DNA of 64,000 bases from Adiantum capillus-veneris (lineage: Eukaryota; Streptophyta; Polypodiopsida; Polypodiales; Pteridaceae), in assembly GCA_014529385.2 (NCBI GenBank), contig CM043942.1:53382647-53446646 (forward strand), given 5' to 3'. This document shows positions 48,374 through 55,665 of this stretch, one piece after another. The position numbers and the translations under genes were made by a program. The notes under the pieces were generated by a model. That model searched no databases and had not been told where the DNA came from. It saw only the letters and a list, made by a program, of their open reading frames with translations. How positions within the stretch are numbered: the stretch's first letter is position 1; every line of letters begins with the position of its first letter.

Positions 48374-48929
48374 TGTCATAAAATCTAATATCTAACCAAC
48401 CCAAATGATTTTCTCATATTAAATTGATCACTTAATGTGGGAGAATAAATGGGAACAAGTGTTAAGATATAGATATGTGCTTATAGATCTATCTCAACAC
48501 GGGGCCAATAGTAAAGGGGCCCAAATGGAGATGGTCTATCAAGAGCAAGGCTAACCAATGGAGCATAAGACCTTAGGGTTAGCTTCATTGAAGACCTCCA
48601 ATAATGTGTGTAAAAGTCCTTTGACCTTAGGTAAGCTAGGGCTGAGCTTGAGGTGGGAACCCGGCCCAAACTCGAGGTGCTTGTCATGCTTGAGGTGCTT
48701 GATTAAGATGCTTGAGGTGCTTGACTGGCTCCATGCTTGAGGTGCTTGACTTGGTGCATGATTAAGGTGCTTGAGGTGCCTTGAGAAGCTTGCCTGAGAT
48801 GCTTGTGGGAACACCCCCTACTTCAAGTGCTTAGTCATGCTTGATGACTAAGGGGCTTGCTCATCCAAAGTCAAAAAGATCCCTACAAGGAGGGGGGCGA
48901 GCCTACAAGGGGGGGGGGGGATGGAAGAG

Positions 48930-48974
<45 letters not shown>

Positions 48975-50003
48975 GGGAAGCCCCAGCTTGAAGAGGCAGC
49001 AAGGACACTTGTCAAGTTCCTCCCATGTTGCCCTCATGGTGTGCCTGAAGCCTATTGGTTGGCCACCCAAGGGGTCCAATGATAATAAAGGATATTTAAT
49101 TAATTGATTTTGCATTTATCAAGTCCTCTCTCTCAAAGGGGAAAGGGGGACACTTGTCCCAAGGCTATCCCATGTTGCTTGTAATGGCTCCTGCTTGTGA
49201 TTGGCTAGGCCTGGAGGGGTCCAATGAGCTTCAAGCATGAGCTACAAGGGGGGGTCGACCCAAGCAAGCTAGGGGGGTGCTTAGGGGGTATACTCACCCA
49301 CACACACTCACAAACACTCTCATTGTGTACTATGCAAAGTGCAAGAGCTCCCTCTCTTTCTCCAAGCAAGTAGAGGTTGAGAGCCTACACCAACACTCTT
49401 GGCTATGGAGTGCAAATCCATCCAAGAGCCATGCTTCAATGCTTGAGCTTGCCATCTATTTCTTCTTCATTACTATGCTATTATGTATGCTAGCACAAGA
49501 GTTATGATAAGTGAGGAACTAGCTCTTTTCGTATGAAATGTTTCTTCTTCCTTCCCTACCCTCATTCCCTGCTAGCTCTCTCCACTTCGAAGGTGTTTGA
49601 GGTCTTGGGACTGAGGCTTGTATAGTTAAAACTTTCTTCAAGTTTAGGTTATGCTATGATGGTGATGCATGAAGCTTTCCATCTTCATTGCTTCACCTAG
49701 GTCACAAGGAACACAAAGAATGTATTGTAACAAGTCCTCTCTTTATGGGAGAAATCATAATACAAATGCCTATTGGAGGGGGGACCGCTCCACAAAAATC
49801 CGGTCCTCAACTGTTGTCATGTTCTCTAAATTCTCTCTCTTGCAAAAGTATATGTCTATGCCAAGTTAACTAATTGCTATGATTATGTTGCAATCTTCAA
49901 TTATGTCAAACCGCTATGCACAAAAATCATTTCTTAAAGTACTCCATTAAATTCCGCTACTCTCATTTTTAACTCTCAAATTGAATAGGCAAATTCCATT
50001 ATA
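48374..50003 (+). repeat. Element A 3' LTR
   Basis: About 1630 bp, TGTCATAAAATC to TTCCATTATA; the terminal CA of the 5' copy is TA here. It differs from the 5' LTR by scattered substitutions and length changes in G and CA runs (CA repeat at 48931-48973). The TATAAAG of the 5' LTR reads TATCAAG here. Confidence 0.92.
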
Positions 50004-50096
50004 TTAAATCAAAAATTAAAAAATTAAAATCAAAATCTTATAGAGATCTAGAGTGAGGAGAATTGTAATGCGCTAGGCTTTTGCCACCGCCTCTCG

Positions 50097-51325
50097 ATGA
50101 TGATGAAAGAGGTTGACGTTTTACCCATGGAAGAAGACATCATACAGTTTTTGAAAATGTTCAAGGATCGACAACTGGTGGTAGGAGATGATAACGTTCT
50201 GATGGATGAAGGGGACGGGTCAAACTTGCAACCCCCATCCGCTACAATTGTAAATAATGTTTCTCTAACAAGAGGTCCGCCCATGGGGGAGGACGAAGCC
50301 TTGCCGACTCCGCTAAGAAAAATGGAAAAATGCTTGGGCTTGCTGGGCAGGGTACTATCTTCGAAGTACATACCATCAAGGCAGGTGAGCCTCAGGGACC
50401 GATTTGTACAAATGGAAGCAAGGTGCCTATCACCTCAGCATCTCTGCGACCAAGAATCTCATTCGCAAGCATCCTTAAGGGTCCCGACTCTAATGAAGGT
50501 GCTAAGGCTATAACAGACAAGACTTCAGGTGATATGGGCTGGGTAAAATGGATGAATATAAAGGGCCGGCTCAAACAAGAGCTCAAAGAAGTCAAAGAAG
50601 TACCTCCTGCCTAGCCAAGGGTTTTTGGTTGGTCAGATTTAAAGAGGTCTCAGATATGTCAAAGATTCTGGATAAAGGACCCTTGGTGTTTAATAGGACT
50701 ACTGTCTGTGTGGTGCCATGGGAGCCAATGTTTAACTCGACAGAATCCCTTCAAGAGATCAATCCATTTTGGGTTGAATTTGCGGGGTTGCCTAGATGGC
50801 TCTGGGATAACATCAGGATGCTTGCTAGTCAGTTGGGCACCCCCCTGTTTGTCCCTAACAAGAGAGGTCTAGGCAGGTCCTCTAACCAGGTTTGTAAAGG
50901 TTGGAATATTGCTAAAAAACCTCCGAAAAGCATGGTTGTCAATGTTGGAGATGGGTTGAAGACTATCCCTCTCAATTTTGGGATGTACTTTGGTGCGTGT
51001 TTTGAATGTAATAATTTTGGACATTTCGCCACAGATTGCCCCGTGAAATTGATTAAGAAGAGTGACCCCTCGACGTAGAGTTCTAAAGAAGGGCACGCCA
51101 ATGAGGACAGTGTAAAGGAATCAACTATGGAAGGGAAGGAGAAACAACTGAAGGATAACATGATGGCAGATTGAAAGGAGGAAAACAAGGCTAGGATGAG
51201 CGATACTAAGGTCAAGTCGCAAGTAAAATCCATGGACAAACAAAACCACACAATGTCGGTCCCTGAGGACTCACACATGGATACTCCGATCGTCTTTCAT
51301 GCTTCTTCACCTAAACTCATGGTAG
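50097..51325 (+). pseudogene. LINE D ORF1, 5' part
   Basis: An L1-type ORF1 in three successive frames: start at MMMKEVDVLPMEEDI (50097), then a RISFASILKGP motif (frame 50330-50614), then a DUF4283-like domain (frame 50548-51078: FKEVSDMSKILDKGPLVFNR, WVEFAGLPRWLWDNI) and a CX2CX4HX4C knuckle (CFECNNFGHFATDC, about 50998-51039). Stops at 51076 and 51172 and the frameshifts make it inactive. The frame in use at 51325 (...SPKLMV) rejoins exactly at 63638 once the B element and one GTAG are removed. It is homologous to the minus-strand remnant at 10590-11865. Confidence 0.8.
51322..51325. repeat. Target-site duplication of B2 (left)
   Basis: GTAG, the partner of 63634-63637. Confidence 0.88.
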
Positions 51326-52608
51326 TGATAGCCGTTTTTTCGGCTCTTTGTAATTGCCACAGTGAGTTACCTCACCCTACCAAAATCACCCAAACACTGT
51401 GGCTATCCCTACCATTTCACTGTACATAGGCGTGCGTGAGTCACGGGACTTTTCCCATATCTTCTTAAAAACCCTCAGCTAGCTAGTCACTGGGCTAGGT
51501 GAGCCAAAAAAAAATAAAAAAATAAAAGTAAATTATGGCCTCTTTGTGTGTAAATATTTCATTGTATGTATGGCCTAAATATAAGGATTTTTTATAATTA
51601 TTTTGGTATTTTATTTAAATATTTCTACTTAGGTGTGTGTTTTATTAAACCTATGTACACCTTCTTTCATCCTCTTACACCATAATTATATTTTTTTTGC
51701 CAATATGTACATACTCTAACCTCATATTTTTCCTTTATACAAATCACTCCCACATTTTCACCCTCACCCTCGTGAAAACAAAAAATTGATTTCTACTCAT
51801 TGGTTACTTTTATTATATTATTTACTTGCATACCTTTTCCTCTTTCACCCAAAATAATTCAAGGAGGGACCATATCATATGATTCCAATATATTTTCCAT
51901 ATCCATAACTCCTCCATATTTTTATTATTATTTTTACTCATTATTCTAACACCATGTGCTCATTGAGCTAAAGTCCATGAATAGTCCATACACTAGTCCC
52001 ACCATGTATATATTTCTTATTTCACCAATAATCCTCCTCCATGCATGGGTCAAGGGCAACTTGAATGCTTTGTATTATAATATGACAAAGGAGGGGCTCA
52101 CTCTTGGATGCATTGTACAAATTCAACAAAGGAGGGGACCACTAAAAGACTTTTGCAGGCATAAAAAACAGGCTTTTTGGTGAGAATTTTGGCACCTATC
52201 TCCACTCCGAATTTGGAGCAGTGGTCAAAAGAGAAAATGTAGCCCACGCTCTGAATAATCATCCAAATTTTTTTCATGATTTTTGGAGCTACCAGCTGTG
52301 AGCTATGATTTTTTTAGTGGACCCCAGTTTTCCCATGCTATGCAGCCACACTCTCTCTTCCACTTTATCATTTTCCTCTTTCACACACACTTCTCCACTC
52401 ATCATCCCCATCTCTCTCACCACTCATCTCTGCACACTACTCACCTTCTCCTCAACCTTGAAGAATAAGAGAAACCATGGTGAACTCATACCTCCCACAC
52501 ACAATTCCATTCCAAAATTGACCACCTAGTCTCATTTTTCCTCCTCCAAATTACCCATATCTATCAAAAAACCACAAAATTCAGCCTCTTCTCTTAAAAG
52601 ACAGCATC

Positions 52609-52752
52609 ATGGTGGTTGATTACTCAGCTTCAATTACTTTGTCTCTCAAGGAAGGTCAAGAGTGGAGAAAAAATGTACCGTCAAAGCTAGTGGACCGTCA
52701 ACAAGCGTCAAAATTGGCCCTACTCAAGACACTTGGAGCAGCAACCTTGTAA
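52609..52752 (+). CDS. Small conserved ORF in U3 of the LTR
   Basis: 47 codons (motifs DYSASITLSLKEGQEWRKN, KLVDRQQASKLALLKTLGA), upstream of the TATA box, so not part of the element's own main transcript. The frame is open in all five LTRs (also about 27793-27936 with ACG for ATG, 36200-36343, 44601-44744, 62264-62407), whereas adjacent U3 sequence differs strongly between subfamilies. It ends TTGTAAGA, so the stop overlaps a GTAAGA that could be a splice donor. No family recognised; it could instead be a conserved regulatory block that happens to be open. Confidence 0.35.
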   Translation: MVVDYSASITLSLKEGQEWRKNVPSKLVDRQQASKLALLKTLGAATL

Positions 52753-53019
52753 GAAATCCACCTTTTCTTACCTCTTAAGAGTTTTTCTTCCTTATTTGTA
52801 TCCTACATGGATACTCCCATTGTAAATATTCAATTCCATTTGTAAATTAATACTAACTCTACTAACACTAACCCACTATGAAAAGTCCTATCACCTCCAT
52901 TTCTCTCCGCTCTCTTTCCCCACCAACTTCTTGATAATTCCAAGCAAAAGAAATTAGATAAATTGCTGAAAATCTAACCCAACCATGGTTAGAGGAGTAA
53001 CCCTAGCCTTCAAAATTGC

Positions 53020-53026
53020 TATAAAA
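53020..53026 (+). promoter_or_regulatory. TATA box of B2 5' LTR
   Basis: TATAAAA in GCTATAAAAGGAGGG, conserved in all five family B LTRs (28204, 36611, 45012, 62675). Transcription would start about 30 bp downstream, defining the R region. Confidence 0.7.
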
Positions 53027-53334
53027 GGAGGGTGTAGCTAGCATAAGGGGGGGGGGAGCCATAAGCAAGAGCACTATGCTATAGCTTGAGAAGCCAATCT
53101 CAACCTCTCTAGAAGGAGCTCTTGAGTGGAAGCTCATTGTCTTATGCATGTGCATGTGTTGTAATAGGGGATTAGCAAGGGAAATCTATGCCATTGTAAG
53201 AGAGAGAGTGATCATTCAATTGAGAGTAGGAAATCTATCATTTCTCCTACTAGTGTAAGCCCAACATTCGCTGAATCAAGGAGGGTGGATTTGGACTAAG
53301 CTTGGATACTTTGTCTCCTTTCCAACGTGAAGTA

Positions 53335-53357
53335 ATGGACAACAATGATGCGTAAGT
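53335..53357 (+). promoter_or_regulatory. LTR mini-exon start and 5' splice site
   Basis: ATGGACAACAATGATGC (53335-53351) is followed by GTAAGT (53352-53357), a strong plant donor. Unspliced, it encodes MDNNDA and stops at the TAA inside the donor. Spliced, it leaves two bases (GC) that need an exon starting with one base to complete a codon. Conserved in all five LTRs (ATG at 28516, 36923, 45328, 62989). Splicing is inferred, not observed. Confidence 0.5.
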
Positions 53358-53690
53358 GTCTTGGTGGTTTTTTTTTGGTTAAGTTCTTGATAGCTTGTCT
53401 CTGGTGTTGTCATCAATCTAGCCATAAATCCCACATACTGTAAGAGGGCGACAGGGTGGAGAGGACTCCCCTGGCCTTAAGACAGTGATTGGGGTGGCTT
53501 TTCTTGTGATGTGTTGTGGTGAAATTTACGCAAGCTATGTTGAACAAGTACTAATCTCACTTTGATTTGTCATGACAGATTTGTAAGAAGGTATTAATGC
53601 AACAAGCACCCCCTCCCCCTTTCTCTCTCTTTCTTAAATATATAGTTGTGTTTGCTTGATCATTGCCGATACGTTTCAAAGCAGCCCGAG

Positions 53691-53744
<54 letters not shown>

Positions 53745-53840
53745 TTTGAGTGTGTGAGAGTATTCCATTGGTGTTAGGGTTAGTGTAAATTCCTTGCTTG
53801 TTTGTGGGTTGCTCTAACGATTCTCCTCTTTTGCATCCTA

Positions 53841-53841
53841 G
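53841..53841 (+). promoter_or_regulatory. Candidate 3' splice site in the LTR leader
   Basis: CTCTAACGATTCTCCTC then TTTTGCATCCTAG: a branch-point-like CTAAC, a pyrimidine tract and AG ending at 53841. An earlier candidate (TTTGTCATGACAG) ends at 53578. Joined to the mini-exon, both give short upstream ORFs that stop within a few codons. Confidence 0.45.
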
Positions 53842-54006
53842 TTCGCTCTTAAACTAGGTGGTGCCCCTTGTGTAGTTGGGATTTGGCGGTGGGTTTGTTG
53901 TTTTGGTTTGTGTTGTGTTGTGCCTCAGTCCCATTGAGCAGCACGGGAGCCTTGAAGGGTGTCTAAAGGCCACTCTTCTTGTTGCCCGCCCCGGACCGCC
54001 TCAAAT

Positions 54007-54024
54007 TGGTGCCCCCACGGAGGA
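54007..54024 (+). other. B2 primer-binding site
   Basis: TGGTGCCCCCACGGAGGA, 3 nt after the LTR end. tRNA not assigned. Confidence 0.7.
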
Positions 54025-54077
54025 CGGCTTGTGTATTTTTGTGTAGAATCAACCTTTAGCATAGTCAAGTAGTTTGC

Positions 54078-54290
54078 ATGAATCACGAAGCTTTGTATGA
54101 TCCCTTCATTCCCATTGCAAGGCAAAAGGTACACATAATTGTTAGTACTAAGTTGCAATTTCAACGTGTCATTCGTAGAATTTTAGGTCCTCTTAGGTTG
54201 GCCGAGATAAACGCTTCAGTAAATCCTTTTATTTTGCCTCTCATTAGGTACGACCTTAGTTTGGACGTCTATATTTTTGTTTTGTTTTAA
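54078..54290 (+). CDS. B2 accessory ORF1
   Basis: 70 codons from ATG, nearly identical to 29248-29460. Small, hydrophobic-alternating protein of unknown function, paralogous to ORF2. An AG ending at 54064 would place it in frame with the LTR mini-exon as well (frame open from 54065), although that acceptor has a weak pyrimidine tract; its own ATG is the simpler start. Conservation between B1 and B2 is high. Confidence 0.55.
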   Translation: MNHEALYDPFIPIARQKVHIIVSTKLQFQRVIRRILGPLRLAEINASVNPFILPLIRYDLSLDVYIFVLF

Positions 54291-54311
54291 GCATTAGGAC
54301 ATGCATAGGCT

Positions 54312-54530
54312 ATGGATAATGGCCCAGGAATAGAGGTTTTTCCCTTTCATTTTACTCCACACATTAGAATAAACGTTGCAATTAGTAGAAAGATCCATTT
54401 TCAACAACGAATGGTGTTCATGTTTGGTGCCCAAAGAGCAGGAGAAATTCTTGCATCACCAAACCCTGTCATTCTACCTCTCATCAACTACGACACTTCC
54501 TTTGATGTACATGTGTTCATTTTATTTTAA
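54312..54530 (+). CDS. B2 accessory ORF2
   Basis: 72 codons from ATG, 21 bp after ORF1. It shares the ORF1 core (FQQR, GEILASPNPVILPLI, DVHVFILF). It differs from the nested copies mainly near the C-terminus (NYDTSFDVHVFILF). Unknown function. No acceptor in the mini-exon phase was found upstream, so it would use its own ATG. Confidence 0.55.
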   Translation: MDNGPGIEVFPFHFTPHIRINVAISRKIHFQQRMVFMFGAQRAGEILASPNPVILPLINYDTSFDVHVFILF

Positions 54531-54639
54531 AATGAAATGCAGCCCGGCAAAGTAGTGTGTATGTTTGTTTTTTCTTTGTCCAAGTTGTTACAAGAAACAA
54601 AAAAACGATCATTTATTCTAACTGGGAATGTGTGTGCAG

Positions 54640-55111
54640 TGAAAGTTCAATCCTTAGAGATCTAGCTCTATTACCAATTGAGTTGCAGGAGCAAGTAGTA
54701 AGGCGTCTCCCTCATAACAAGAGGGTGGTGAAGTTAAGACGGAAGGTCCTACGCGTGGATTCCATTTCCCTCTTGTTGTTGGGCACTAAGGAAGACCGCA
54801 CATTCATCCAACTAGTGTGTGCCCTAAGATTGGTAAATAGAGTGAAATTTGGCGTTTGGCGAGTGCATTTCACCATTGAGGAAGACTCTTTAGGAAATTT
54901 GCGGCCAGAGTTCATGCTTCATAGACTCACATTTGGTGAATTTTTCCCTCATTTGCGTCTTATTAATAGTCTTCCTTTCGCTTTCAACAAAGGAGATAGG
55001 GAGCTATTCAGAGCTTGTCTTAATAAAGAGAGCATAGAGAAGATTGCAAATTTGTATAAATTCTCATCCTTCTCTACTTTCTATGACACTTTGTTCATAG
55101 AGACATTGTAA
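54640..55111 (+). CDS. B2 accessory ORF3 (ATG-less exon)
   Basis: An open frame of about 157 codons from a candidate acceptor (TTCTAACTGGG...GTGTGTGCAG ending 54639). No ATG lies in frame before the C-terminal third; the frame upstream opens only at a GTG (54557). The exon begins with one base (T), exactly the phase needed after the LTR mini-exon. Motifs: LALLPIELQEQVVRRLPH, then TKEDRTFIQLVCALRLVNRVKF, and FGEFFPHLRLINSLPFAFNKGDREL. Clearly paralogous to ORF4. The first helix-like segment resembles the beginning of an F-box, but the rest of an F-box is not evident. Absent from both nested copies. Confidence 0.5.
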
Positions 55112-55165
55112 ATCTCTTTATGCTTTTGAATGATTTAACCATAATCCTAAGGAGTTTTTGTCCAG

Positions 55166-55616
55166 GAATTTTGTAGCACAAGTGGAGTCTTTAAATCTTG
55201 CAAACTTGATCGGACTTGATGAGGATGTTCTTTATGAAATTGTGAGAAGGTTGCCTCACTCCGACTGTGTGGAACTCGAAGGAAAGGAGCTCCTAGTCAA
55301 TTGCTACTTTCTCACGGCCTTCGACGAGCATGAAGATCTAGTTTTTATACAAACCGCTTGTGCATTGGGAATTGTAGAGCAAGTGCAATTTATCACTTGG
55401 GACGTGGTTGCTCTTTTGGATCCAGAAAATGAAGTTCTAGAGATTTCTGTTTATCGCCTTAGCTTTGAAGAATTTCAACCCTTCTTAGAGCTCATCAATA
55501 GTCTACCCTTTTGTTTTGATCAAACAAATCGAGACCTTATTGAAGCTTGGATAGCTGAAGAAGAAAACCTAGAGTGGTATTTTCTCACTTCTTCATTTGC
55601 AGGCGAGTGGTTCTAG
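55166..55616 (+). CDS. B2 accessory ORF4 (ATG-less exon)
   Basis: About 149 codons with no Met anywhere in frame, so it cannot start at AUG on unspliced RNA. A candidate acceptor (GGAGTTTTTGTCCAG ending 55165) leaves one base (G) before the frame, matching the mini-exon phase. Motifs: GLDEDVLYEIVRRLPHSDCVEL, DLVFIQTACALGIVEQVQF, FEEFQPFLELINSLPFCFDQTNRDL; the last aligns directly with ORF3. Net acidic. Unknown function. Its 3' part contains a further good acceptor (55602). Confidence 0.5.
55602..55602 (+). promoter_or_regulatory. Candidate 3' splice site for a gag message
   Basis: TTTTCTCACTTCTTCATTTGCAG ends at 55602: a long pyrimidine tract then CAG, 63 nt before the gag ATG. Joined to the mini-exon it gives a short frame that stops at 55661-55663, two bases before the gag ATG (55666), a layout that would allow reinitiation. 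Confidence 0.45.
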
Positions 55617-55665
55617 ATCTCTATTGTATCCCTTATTATAACTCGTGTTGTAATCTTTCATAATA

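Larger units (their letters stand above)
21867..50003 (+). mobile_element. Element A: Ty3/gypsy chromovirus, split by nested insertion
   Basis: This is a full-length LTR retrotransposon of about 8.8 kb without its insert. In order: 5' LTR, Met-tRNA primer site, gag, protease, RT (to 26669), [19.3-kb family B array], RNase H, integrase, chromodomain, polypurine tract, 3' LTR. The pol reading frame rejoins across the insert at a duplicated GTAT. The chromodomain after the integrase identifies a chromovirus; such domains steer integration to particular chromatin. A clean 5-bp target duplication could not be recognised (TAAAA at 21862-21866 versus TTAAA at 50004-50008). Three in-frame stops and at least two frameshifts make it inactive. 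Confidence 0.9.
51326..54003 (+). repeat. B2 5' LTR
   Basis: 2678 bp, TGATAGCCGT to CCGCCTCA. Relative to the nested copies it has a different AT-rich U3 upstream of about 52280 and an extra CT/CA-rich block (about 52380-52540). The region from about 52540 to the end is highly similar to LTRs 1-3. It contains the U3 small ORF, the TATA box, the mini-exon and a CT microsatellite (about 53694-53740). Confidence 0.93.

Noticed and set aside
54557-54639. GTG start extending ORF3 upstream
   Set aside because: GTG is not a usual plant start. The conserved similarity to ORF4 begins only after the acceptor-like AG at 54639.
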